From Monosporascus cannonballus (taxonomy: Eukaryota > Ascomycota > Sordariomycetes > Xylariales), in contig QJNS01000188.1 of assembly GCA_004154925.1 (NCBI GenBank), forward strand, positions 1-64,000: a stretch of DNA of 64,000 bases. Reading direction: 5' to 3'. The translations under genes were made by a program, and so were the position numbers. Under the pieces are notes generated by a model. It did no database searches. It was not told where the DNA came from and worked only from the letters and a program-made list of their open reading frames with translations. Shown here piece after piece: positions 23,475-33,537 of this stretch (its first letter is position 1; every line of letters starts with the position of its first letter).

Positions 23475-25037
23475 ATGTCTCGAGCTTCGTCTGCGTCGGG
23501 TAGGAATCTGACACTGACCGAAGAGCTCGAGAGGCTCGAGCAGTCCATAACCCTTACTCTTCAAGGTAAAAAAAACGGCTCGGAGCCCTGGGACGAATAA
23601 CTGTCGCCTGCTAACCGCTCAATGTTAAGAGATCGACCATAACTTCAGCAAGGCGCATCGTATTGTTACTACCAGTATCTTGCCTCTCGTGGAGCAATAT
23701 GGAGAGCATTCAAAATCGGTCTGGGAGGCCTCCAAGGTTCGTAGAGACGCCAATTCTCAAATGAACGACCAAGCAGTTATGTCTGGCTCCAACTGAATCT
23801 ATGTAGTTCTGGAAGCAATTCTTCGAGGCCTCCGCAAATGTATCCCTCTCCGGCTACGAGGAATTGGCAGGGGGGGACGACGAGACTACCGCCGCCCCCG
23901 AGACGACGCTCGGCGACGTGACAGTAGACTACACCGGCAGGGACGACACGACAGCCGAGCAGTCGGCATACGACGAGCAGCGGGGTAGGGATGTCGAGGA
24001 CTCCCTGCTCGACGACGCGGAGATGTCGGGCAGCACACCGCGGCCGCCGGCTTCCAAGTCGCTGAAGCCGCAGCTCGCGGACTTCGACTCGCCCTACGAG
24101 AAGCTGCGCCGCAAGCTCAAGAGTAACGACGAGAACGCCACCAAGAGCGACGTTTTCGCCGGCGGCGGCGGTGACGGCGTAGAGGACGACGACGAGGACG
24201 ACACGATGGAGCTCCCGGCCCACGCGACCGCGACCCGCCTCCCAGACGTGACGATGCCGCAGAGGTCATCGTCGCTGCTCCTCGAGGAGCCGACGCTGCA
24301 AGGGCGACAGCTGTTCCAAGAGGAGCTGGCGGCGGCGCGCAAGAACAAGGACCCGCTCCTCCACCGCGTGCTCGACAAGAACTACCGCATACAGGCGACG
24401 CCGCACAAGAGCGCCCCCGGGGCGGCGGCACCGATACACCGGGGCCTGTCTCCCGACAACAAGGACAGGACGCGGAGGGCGCTGTGGGCCGACAGCAGCC
24501 CGATGAGCTCGCCCGAGATGGCGGTGCCGAAGCTGCGGAGCGACCTGTACATGTCACCCGCGAGGGGGATCGGCCGGCGGGGAGCGGCCGGGGCCCGTGG
24601 TGCTCCGCGGACGCCTGGAGTCAGCGTGCAGACGCCCGGCACGGCGAGGAAGACGCGAGACGTGTTCGCGGACGCCAAGGGCAAGGGCAAGGCGGCGAGG
24701 GATCCGGGCGAGATCACGTGGGAGAGCGACAGCGATGAGGACTTCGGCGGCATGAGCCCGCCGAAGACGATACAGTTTGCGTTGCCGCCGAGCAAGCTCA
24801 TGCAGACGCCCGGTAGGTCTCACCATCACCCTCGCCCTTCTTCCCTCCAGCGATAGATATTTGTGGACTTCGGAAGGGCGCGCGGGTTGCTGACGTAGAC
24901 GGACTATAGCACGAGAAGCGAGCAAGCGAATCGTCGAGGATATCCTCCTCACGGCCGGTGCGGCGCCGGAGGAGTCGTCCGAGTACAGTCCTACGATGGT
25001 CAAGATGAACCAGGATATCCTGGACGACACGTTCTAG
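23475..25037 (+). CDS. ask1: DASH complex subunit Ask1
   Basis: Exons are 23475-23565, 23630-23736, 23807-24812 and 24910-25037, giving 443 aa, all in frame. The N-terminal Ask1 domain reads LTLTEELERLEQSITLTLQ, EIDHNFSKAHRIVTTSILPL and VEQYGEHSKSVWEASKFWKQ across the first two introns, then FFEASANVSLSGYEELA. DASH/Dam1 couples kinetochores to microtubule plus ends. The middle is disordered and rich in SP/TP sites (STPRPP, DSSPMSSPEM, TPRTPGVSVQTPG), fitting a cyclin-dependent-kinase target, as known for yeast Ask1. The C-terminus after the last intron (REASKRIVEDILLTAGA, YSPTMVKMNQDILDDTF) is the conserved Ask1 tail. A single-exon reading from 23864 would miss both conserved ends. It follows the gamma-tubulin complex gene by 314 bp. 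Confidence 0.93.
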
Positions 25038-25515
25038 CACTTGCCCCCCGGGATCGCACATATGCCAGGAAGCTGGGTTTTTTTTTTTATTGGATGATTA
25101 CGAGAGGACCACCCACGCAATAGACCCGTCGTAATACGAGACATGATATGTCGTTGTAAGTAGAACAGCCGATAAGAGGAATCAGAGATACCCAGTCCAC
25201 ATCGCTCCCCGACCGGCAGCCAACTGATGTTGCTTGCTGCTGCTCTTCAACCGAAGCCGTGTTCTTTGAAGAAATCGCCGCGCCGAAGTACCGTATCCGT
25301 CGTCGTGTCCTGGTGAATTTCACTATATCCTTTCCGCTCGGGGAGCGAGCAGTGCCATATCGCGTACCGCCGCCCGTCTTCCCCTCCTGGGCCTTCGCCC
25401 ATAGCAGCCATGCTCGCAGTATGGTCCAGTCGTCCGCGTCCTCTCCTACCCGGGACTGACAGGCCGACCGGCCAAAACATCACATATATAACGCTCAGAG
25501 AGCGCAGCCCGTCCA
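25038..25515. other. Convergent intergenic region
   Basis: This lies between the 3' ends of ask1 (+) and the small Asn/Ser-rich gene (-). A poly-T run is present at about 25,078-25,089. Nothing else could be identified. Confidence 0.55.
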
Positions 25516-25770
25516 TCAGGTGTGGTTGGTCAGCTGGCCGCGGTACGCCTGCTTCATCAACTCGTCCTGGGAGGTGGACGAGGAGGACTTGTCGTCTTTC
25601 TTGTTCTTACCGTCCTTGTTCGAGGAGGACGGCCGTCTGAACTTGTCCTTCAGGAGCTCCTTGGCGCTGCCGAAGGTGCCGGTCGAGAAGGTCGAGGCAC
25701 CATCGTCGCCGCCGCCGGTCATCGTGGTGTGTGTGTTGTTGTTGTTGTTGTTGTTGTCTGAGGAGCTCAT
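25516..25770 (-). CDS. Small Asn/Ser-rich hypothetical protein (84 aa)
   Basis: This frame starts MSSSDNN with an Asn run, then TTMTGGGDDGASTFSTGTFG and SAKELLKDKFRRPSSSNKDG, and ends in a Lys/Ser-rich segment plus DELMKQAYRGQLTNHT. The composition (polar, disordered, one short amphipathic KELLKDKFRR helix) is protein-like, and the poly-Asn codons (AAC) fit a coding microsatellite. A longer in-frame start exists at 26022. The upstream part looks like untranslated sequence, so the ATG at 25770 was chosen. I do not recognise a family. Confidence 0.55.
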   Translation of the reverse strand: MSSSDNNNNNNNTHTTMTGGGDDGASTFSTGTFGSAKELLKDKFRRPSSSNKDGKNKKDDKSSSSTSQDELMKQAYRGQLTNHT

Positions 25771-28700
25771 GATAGGCTCTGGTTCTGGTATTGGTACTGG
25801 TTGGAGCGTGTGATTGGTCAATTGGCCGACTGGTTGGTTGATGTGACGCGGAACTGAGATCCTTAGGGGTGTTCCCGAGGGGCGGTCCCGGTCAAGTAGT
25901 TTTGCGGGTATCTGGGTGCCTAGGCCGATAGAGAGGTGCCTGGAGTTCTCGACCTCGGGGCTCCGCAGGTAATTCGGTGGCCTACTTATATATACCTCGG
26001 CTCGAGGGGCCTTGCCCAACATTGAACAATATACGTATCTGTATATATGTCATATCTATAAGACCGCCAACTCGAATATCAATCCCAACTTTGTCGTCAA
26101 CCTACCTTAAAAGGTCCCCCGGCGCTGGAACGGCCCGAACCCTAGGCTGTGGCTTATTGCCGTATTGGGAAATGTCGTGCAGACGTAATCATCCGCAGCG
26201 ACTCACCCCGGCAGGGTGGGATGAGACGCAAACTGGTGTACGAATGCGCTTACCTACCGAGGAGCGACATTGAACGTAAGCTGTTTCCAGACTGTTACCC
26301 ATTGGCTGGGCCATCTACTAGACGCCTTACTGACGCCATGTGCGGTATGAGTCAGATATCGGCATTGTCTCTTTTCCCCTCTTCATGCAACAAGGTAACT
26401 ATGTCCGCGTATGGCTACTCGATAAATCTAGAGGAGGATATGGTTCAAGAGACGCACAGGTCTACGCGTTGCAGCATGGTGTTCAGACGTAAGGCACCCC
26501 GCGCGCTGACGAGTATCAGGATGCACTACCATACGTGCCTCCTAACTTATTGCCCGCCCATTGTCTAGGTTGGGTTGCAGCATCATACCCCGGCTAAGTA
26601 TGGGCGACGGAGAGCCGAGCGGGATCGCTGCCTTGTAAAGCCCTGGCGGCCGATGTCTTCTTACGTCTATGCTATGATTACTACTCGTACTACGAAGGTG
26701 CTACTGTAGGGCTGAATGGAGAGATATCCTAGCTCTGATTCTGCAGCGAATCCCGCTATACCCTGCTGGCACAATACACCACGTAGAGCAAGGGGTTGAG
26801 GTCTTGGCATCTGTTCAGGCGCCAAGGAGTGTGTACCTTTAACTTGTGTGATAGACGGTGAAGATGGCGAATAACAGGGCTGGCTGGCCGGTTTGAAAGA
26901 AGGGGGGTAGAAGAGCCTCTACAAAGCCCCCTGGGTTAGGGCCTATCTAACGGTGACTCAAGTCGGGCTGGTTCTGAGGCATGTGTATCTAGGGTTCTAG
27001 AAAACTTTGAGATGACTGCATGTTAAGCTCTAGGCTTCACTTCTTGTGACTAACCGAAAGTGCGATATGAAGACCTCTCTGGTTGGCCAATTGCTTGGAG
27101 ATACATATGTGGAAGGTTGAAAGAAGAATCGACAGTCTGACGACGCTTGGGGGGGACGAATCCTTTCCTCCACCTTGACCGGAACAGGCATGTGGGCAAA
27201 ATAAAGTACATAGCTCCACGAGTGCCCATAACCTACTTCGTCACCCATATCTTGGTATCCTGGGAGATCTCCCGGATATCGACTAATATCTCGAATGAGA
27301 ACTTAGCTCCGCGGTTGTTGCGTACGTGGTTTGCGCCATTGTCGCAGGGCTTAATAGACAGTTGTCCGCGAAGTAATAGAAAAAGTGGCGCCTAAACTGG
27401 CCAACCCCCATATGTGCTCGAAGGAAGGGGACTGCGTGTACTACGTTCCAAAGTATCTTTGGATCAGGCTCATATGCACCTCCTTATTATCTATGCTAGG
27501 CAAGAGCAGAGTTGGTCCGGAAAAGACCGAAAGCTAGCCATTAAATTGTCCTTTTATTAGGAGTGACAAGCGGCGGCCCACGAAAAGGTTGGCTGAATCC
27601 ATCGGCGAGTCTAGATAGGGGTTTGTCACCGTAATAAGGGAGTATCCCCTGATTCATGGGAGCAGTATAGTGGATCTTATGTTGTATTACAAACGACTGC
27701 GAATAATCGAACTTCGGGTTCTCTCCGGAGCCATTTCATGGTAACGTCCAAGTCAGCCTAGTATTTTAGGACCACAATGGACGGACTCCTTGATTCTGTG
27801 AAGCTCACCACGGCAATGGTTTAGGCGGTATAGTTGCATCTACGCTAGTAGGGACATCGTGGCTTATCCTGACTATCCTACTATTACACTGACAGGTTTT
27901 CCTTGGGACACAGTTCACCCCTAACCTGTCACGTGTACGGTCATAAGCGAGGTTCAGGAGGCAGAATGGAGATGCGTTCCAAGCATTTGCCATAGAAGCC
28001 AAACGTGTCCTGTTGGATAGGTTGTTATCTACTGTATTCTCCTCATGTTTCGGGTTAGGTGTGCTATGCTGTCAGCATCGTAGCACTTGGACTGGGCCCA
28101 GGCAGGCTCTGGACAAAATAATCGGCCACCCCTTAGGGTATTCAGGAGTTATATTATGGAACTGCATAATCCATATCCGGCCAGCGACGATAAGGTTATT
28201 CAATTTGAAAATAAAAACTCCTGTAGTCATTCGACTTTATCAAAAGTAATTTCCGTGGGTACTTAATATGAAGATATATAATGGCGCTTAGATATACCTT
28301 CGAAGTCAGAGGTGGCCCAACGATTGTGTCCAGAGCCTGCCAGGACACGTCGGTCTTTCGGTGTGATATGTGACGATAGTCGCTATGAAAGCTGATGTCC
28401 GTGCAGCCTGATGCAGAAACGTTTCCATAGTGTTGTAAATTCTGTGCCGACAGCATCCCTGCTGCTTCGCCGTTGTATCCTGATAGCCGATCCCCTGGGA
28501 TAGCTCTTCAACAGAGCGAAGGGCCTGATCTTCACTCAAGATGGGACCGATGTGCCACGTCGGGCATCAGCGAAGAGCCCACACACCTTCGAACACGAGA
28601 CACGCAAGGCAATAGACAAGTGATCATCTCCCTGTCGGCTCCGAACCAGAGCGCACGCAACCATCGTCGATGGCATACTGACAGCATCTGGCAGCAGACG

Positions 28701-28869
28701 CGAGCGGGATGCCAAGCGTGAAACGGCAGGGCTGGATCGGAACAATGACAGATTCACCTCGCGATGAAGAGACGCTTTAGGACTTTCCGAAGACAACTAC
28801 CCCTCTTCGACACGAAAGACCCTTGAGAGGAGCGAGGAGCTGCCTGCCAGTAGGGAGCGGACTCTCGCG
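25771..28869. other. 3.1-kb intergenic region, no gene supported
   Basis: Short scattered frames up to 139 codons (26149-26568, plus) show no domain, splice partner or biased composition. The last few hundred bases may hold further decayed sequence of the neighbouring PKS relic, but I could not align it to any domain. Confidence 0.5.
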
Positions 28870-29542
28870 GCCAAGGCCTCGACCCACAAGCTATTTTTAC
28901 CAACAGGAGGAAGGGAGCTAACCTGTGGAGAACCCCTTTCACTACCTACGCTCGTTGTCGTGTTATCCTCCCTAGGGGCGGAGTCGATAGCCCGCCCACC
29001 CGACGATGCCTGATACGCATGGAACGCCGTCCCATGGCTCCTCCAGGATGTCCAAGTTTGGTCATAAATTCTAGTAATTGCTGTAACTCTGGGGAAACAT
29101 CCCCTTGTCTTGTACTCCCCGAGTCTCCAACCTCGAAGTTGATGTACCTCGAGACCGCCCGAGCAGCCCGTGTCGAGCGCCGTCGAGGACCCGCGCAAGT
29201 CGAAGACGTGCTGGACGTGATCAGCCAGCATTGCTTTCCCGGTGCCCGTGATGAAGTCCACGGCAGGTCAAGGGGATCTTTATAGAGACTTCGGTCCAAG
29301 TCTGTTGTGAGAATAGCCGCATAGACGGTGGTGTCAGTGCCGGCGCGGGACCCATGCTGCCAAACGGCACTCGTGAGTACCTCGTACGACATCGCGAGCA
29401 AGGTGCGTTGCTGGGGGTCCGTCACCGCGGCCGTTTGCGGCGACAGGCGGAAGAAGGAGTCGTCGATGTCGCACAAATCCCCATCGATGACGTGGCGGCT
29501 TCGATGGTCGCTAGGTAGTAGTACCGTCCGGGTCGCCGGCAC
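28870..29542 (-). pseudogene. Decayed polyketide synthase ketosynthase (KS) fragment
   Basis: The minus strand reads DIDDSFFRLSPQTAAVTDPQ followed by QRTLLAMSYEVLTSA, then AGTDTTVYAAILTTDLDRSL and YKDPLDLP. After a frame change near 29,255 it reads ITGTGKAMLADHVQHVFDLR and then STALDTGCSGGL. This is the first half of a fungal KS domain, which condenses acyl and malonyl units. The active-site cysteine codon is still present (29163-29165). Downstream similarity fades: only a weak trace resembling the GRxYAFDxRAxGYGRGEG region is seen near 29,020, in another frame. There is no acyltransferase or other PKS domain nearby. It is a fragment with at least two frame disruptions and is not functional. 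Confidence 0.8.
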
Positions 29543-29590
29543 TGGGATGATAAAACGCGGTCGTTAGCGCCACCCGGTAATCGGCATGAG

Positions 29591-31447
29591 ATGCTTACGA
29601 AGGTGATAGGGCCAACCGGGTGTTGTCTCTACCACTGCTCTAGCGCCTTTTTTGAAGAGATCACTAGCGCTGTCTATGAGGCCAAAAGCGATATAGAAGC
29701 AGCGTTCAGCATCCCAGGGCAGGAGAAGCTTGAGGAAGAATATCGCACCCGCGACCTGTTTGAGCACCACCTGACGACGCCTGATGCATGGTGCTGGTGA
29801 GCCCGCGCCGACAATATTATAGTTTTCCTCAGCGGCGATAAGACGGACCCCGTCTCGATAGAGCAGCATGTTGTGGCTAGAAACCCTGGGCTTAGCGGCG
29901 CTCTCGTCATTGGCTCCCAGAGATTCTAGGGGGCCCTGCTGACTGAGCCGATCTCTGTGTCCGCTCAGCTGGCTACTGCTGAGCGGGCCGCCCTGATCGA
30001 GCGCGGCTGGTTCGGCGTCGACGAGGCTAACCTGCTTGCGCCTGCTCATGCGCGTGTCGAAAAGGTGCTGCTTCTCGTCACTGCGACTCATCGTCCCCCC
30101 GATTAGCGCTGGCAAAGCCACCATTCAAAGAGCCGCTAGTCTCGCACAATACATGACCGAGATCGACAAATTGTACGCTAGATAATGACGTGGTATGCCG
30201 CGTCGTTGAACCCGACGGATTCTAATGCGATCAACACATTGATCCGAGGTTGCACCCTTCCGCCACAGGCTGGTCGGACATAGACGATTCGACGGGCTTC
30301 ATGATCGGGGCATGGACTTGCTCCAGGCGCTCCAGCTCAGAGGTGATCTTCACCGGCCCGATATTGTCTTGCCCACGGTATATCAGAACCCTGCAGCCCG
30401 CAACTCACCTCCGTTGCCCTCGCGCAGGAGGAAGCGCCCGACGACCGTGACATTATAGAGCCTCTTCTGGCTACGTACCGTGGACTCATCCAGCAGATCC
30501 CAGCACCCACATCCTCGGCGCCATCTAAGGAAGAGCTAGTCGACGTGACTTTAACTGGCTCTACTGGTACTCTAGGCACATATCCGTAGCACTCGTTGCT
30601 GGACTGGCCAGGAATTGGACACATCTTCTGTCTGATTCGTAGCCACGATGGAGGCCGGGCAGCCCAGGCTGAGCGGCGAGCGGCGGTTGGACCACAAGGA
30701 GGTGATCTGGACGATCGGGTCACTCTCGGCTACCGCGGCACTCCCCGGAATACGCGGCGCCTTCACCACGTCAGTTGACATCGTTGGTAGCCGGCTGGCC
30801 GATGCCCCGTTTGTCCCCGAGACGGCACTAGAGTCGCTTGATAGGCCCTACGCCAACGGATACGCGCGGAGGAAGTTCCTGTCGGAGCTCCTCTGCGATT
30901 CCGCTGTTCTACACATAGGGATTCCAGTAGCGATCGCGCGCGGACCAGGTTGCCGGTGCTGTCCACCACCCCAGCATACGGAACCCTTCAGGGTGACTCC
31001 CAAGCCTCGTAATCAGCTCCATACATCTCGGCTGCTTACCGGACAATCTAGGCCCGTAGGTCTCAGATGTCGATTGGGTGCCGTCAGACCCGCTAGCCAA
31101 CAATGTCGTTGACCCTGCGTGCCCTTCCGATCCACGCACAACGGAAGGTTCCGGCGCCGGCGCCTGCAATACGCGCAACCCGAGCATGGCGGTCTGGGAT
31201 GCGCCACTACCGGCGATTACCGATGCCATACGGCGTTGAAAGCGCCAGCCAGAACCTGACAGCGGTTGTCACATTTAACCCCATAAGCTCCTGACCTCTA
31301 CCGTGATGGCTGTAGGCGCAGGAAGCCGTGTCGCAGTGGATGTCAGTCAAACGCGACCTAGTCAGCCCTACGCTAAGCGACATGCCGCCCGTCGGTCCCG
31401 AATGGATTCGCAAATGGGTTGAGGAGTGGATGTCGCCAGTGGTCTAA
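29591..31447 (+). pseudogene. Decayed NRPS-like adenylate-forming reductase (A - carrier - thioester reductase)
   Basis: Pieces in three plus frames line up in order. The adenylation-domain end gives EEEYRTRDLFEHHLTTPDAW, then DPVSIEQHVVARNPGLSGAL and VIGSQRF, interrupted by TAG at 29927-29929. Next is TAERAALIERGWFGVDEANL with APAHARVEKVLLLV, and AGKATIQRAASLAQYMTEID. The carrier segment follows: DDSTGFMIG, frameshift, then GMDLLQALQLRGDLHRPDIV. The serine that should carry phosphopantetheine is a Leu codon (30318-30320). The thioester-reductase domain has VTLTGSTGTLG (about 30,545-30,577), GIGHIFCLIRSHDGGRAAQA and PYANGYARRKFLSELLC with Tyr and Lys of YxxxK (30861-30875). The remaining C-terminal part is recognisable only in pieces. 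Such enzymes activate a carboxylic acid and reduce it to an aldehyde. The N-terminal A-domain half is absent. Confidence 0.85.
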
Positions 31448-32414
31448 CATCCTAGCTTGTAATCGATAAAGCATCATGGCTGGAGCTGCCAATAAGGATT
31501 TCATCGTCTATGAGCATTGCTGTTATAGAAACCATTTATACTGTAGCAATTCCAAAAAAAAAAAAAAAATTTAAAATTTAAAAAAAAAATTTAAAAAATT
31601 AAATAAAATAAATAATAAAAAACGGAGACTACAAACCTTTACATCAAATAGTCGCAAGCTTGATCGGGTATTCGTGGTCAATTTGCCCCTATCAGACTCA
31701 TCTGTTAACGGTTGTTGCATATTGACCGCATATTTGCATCTCTGCGAGTCAGTCTCAGGTGTGGCCCTAAGATGCGAGTTTGCTTAGACGTTGGCAGTCT
31801 CTGAAAACGCTGTCCTTCACTTGAATCACCTTCTCATATCGTTCAAGGTCTTGCTGTGCCGATAAGCGCGGCACGTCCTGCCGTTGCGGGTCCTTCTGGA
31901 AGTTGGCGAGGCGCCTAAATAAGGAGAGAGCCCCACGGAGGCACCATCGGCCCCATATCCGCAAGTGGGTCCCAAGGTGTCAGAACAGAGTAAAAATTAG
32001 TGTTGCTGACGCCTTGTGGCCACCAAGAAGATACCTTGCAAAGTCCAACAATGGAAAAGGTAAAAAGCGTTCCAACCACAGCGAGAACTGTTCCCAGCTA
32101 GCGGGTATAAACCGTTCGAAAGATTCTGATCCTTTTGTGTAATAGTATAATAACTTTTCGATATGGGATTGTAGACTGGAGAGTGAATAGCGGAGCAATT
32201 CCCATATTATACTATATATCGAGGCTTTATTCACTGTTGACCCGTTTAGGGGCCAGCAAGAACGCCAGGTTCCACCTTTTCCATGTACTAACTTTGTAGC
32301 GGAATACTAGCACTTACTTATAAGTGCGAGGCTGTTTAATGATACGGTGTCCGGCTTCTATCCTGTTAACCGCACCATATTGGTTGAGATATCCATCCGT
32401 TCTTTTGTCCGAGG
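31448..32414. other. Intergenic region with AT tract and unassigned coding-like remnant
   Basis: The 31,767-32,234 segment on the minus strand reads as two adjoining pieces separated by one stop: SHIEKLLYYYTKGSESFERF, and further on LFRRLANFQKDPQRQDVPRL with SAQQDLERYEKVIQVKDSVF. The second piece looks like a charged helical protein, so this may be a gene relic. I cannot name the family. The rest shows no gene. Confidence 0.4.
31554..31622. repeat. Near-pure A/T low-complexity tract
   Basis: About 68 bases consist of A and T only, as A-runs alternating with TTTAAA words. The tract lies just beyond the 3' end of the NRPS-like relic, and its composition is abruptly different from both flanks. 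Confidence 0.9.
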
Positions 32415-33537
32415 ATGGCACGGAATCAGCTTATCGCAGCAGCCTTCGCCGTCGGCTATGCCACGGCTGATTCGGTCAGTTGCCCGCTCAACAGCCCCTT
32501 GAGCTGCCAAAACACCGCGACGGCGGCGGTAGATACTTGCTGCTTCAACCAGCCCGGTGGCCAACTCCTCTTGACTCAGTTTTGGGACACGGACCCTCCC
32601 ACCGGCCCTATGGATTCCTGGACTATGCATGGGCTATGGTGCGTCATTCCATCACTCTTCCCCCCGAGGCCCCTTTTAACTGACAGTGCGATAGGCCGAA
32701 CAACTGTAATGGCACTTGGGAACAGTTCTGTGACAACAGCAGGAAGTATAAGAACATTACGGTAATCCTGGAATCTTTTGCGCCCCTAACTCTCGAATTC
32801 ATGGAAACATACTGGAAGGACAGTAAAGAAAACGATGAGAGGTTCTGGGCGCACGAGTTCAACAAGCACGGCACATGCGGTAAGCGGCTCCAGGGTTATT
32901 TCGTCCACTTGGTTTGCTATATTATGGGGCACAAATACCCAATGGAGACCTCGAAAGTCTTATAACTGCCGAAATACGTCCATATAACTCCGAGTACATG
33001 CTCACTTGATCAGAAAGGACGTTACTGACCCCAGATGTTGCAGTAAGCACTTTGGACCCCAAATGCTACGATGCATACAAGCCCACTCAGGAAGTTGCCG
33101 ACTACTTCACGAAGGCAGTGGATGTGTTCAAAACGCTCCCATCGTACAAGTGGCTAGCTGCAGCAGACATCGTCCCATCGACTAGCGCCACGTACTCCCG
33201 GGCCGCCATCCAGGATGCGCTCAAAGCTGCCTACAACCAGACTGTCGTCGTCAACTGTAACAAGAACAAAGAGCTCAGTGAGCTGCGGTATCACTACAAC
33301 GTTCGGGGATCGGTCCAGACCGGGAACTTCGTCCCTGTTGAGCCCCTTGGCTCGCCAACCAATTGCCCTCGGACCGGCATCAAATATCTTCCCAAGCGAG
33401 GCGGACCAGACTCGGCGGCATCTCCCTCTGGCAGGGGATATTTGAATGTGGTTAATGACAATGCGTGGACTGGCCTTGTTGCGGGAGGTCTAATGCTCTG
33501 TGCACTATCATACCTTTTACATTCACACTTAATTTAG
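32415..33537 (+). CDS. Ribonuclease T2, secreted, with hydrophobic C-terminal tail
   Basis: Exons are 32415-32638, 32695-32879 and 33044-33537, giving 300 aa. RNase T2 enzymes cleave single-stranded RNA through a 2',3'-cyclic phosphate. The signal peptide is MARNQLIAAAFAVGYATADS. Catalytic motif CAS I is WTMHGLW (His72, intron inside the Trp codon). CAS II is WAHEFNKHGTC (Glu129, His133). Family cysteines are present (CPLNSPLSCQN, DTCCFNQPGG, NNCNGTW, LDPKCYDAY). The last acceptor was chosen because it gives HGTC-VSTLDPKC as in homologues; an alternative acceptor 12 bases upstream also keeps frame. The C-terminus is unusual: after the usual end (TNCPRTGIKYLPKR) it continues with a Gly/Ser linker and a hydrophobic stretch (GLVAGGLMLCALSYLL), suggesting a membrane or GPI anchor. 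Confidence 0.92.

Noticed and set aside
28754..28942. Possible starter-transacylase (SAT-like) trace in the minus strand near the KS relic
   Set aside because: Only a weak hydrophobic/charged pattern was seen, with no diagnostic motif and the wrong order relative to the KS.
29564..30124. 186-codon minus-strand frame
   Set aside because: It is the antisense of the NRPS-like relic, whose plus-strand pieces match adenylation-domain motifs.
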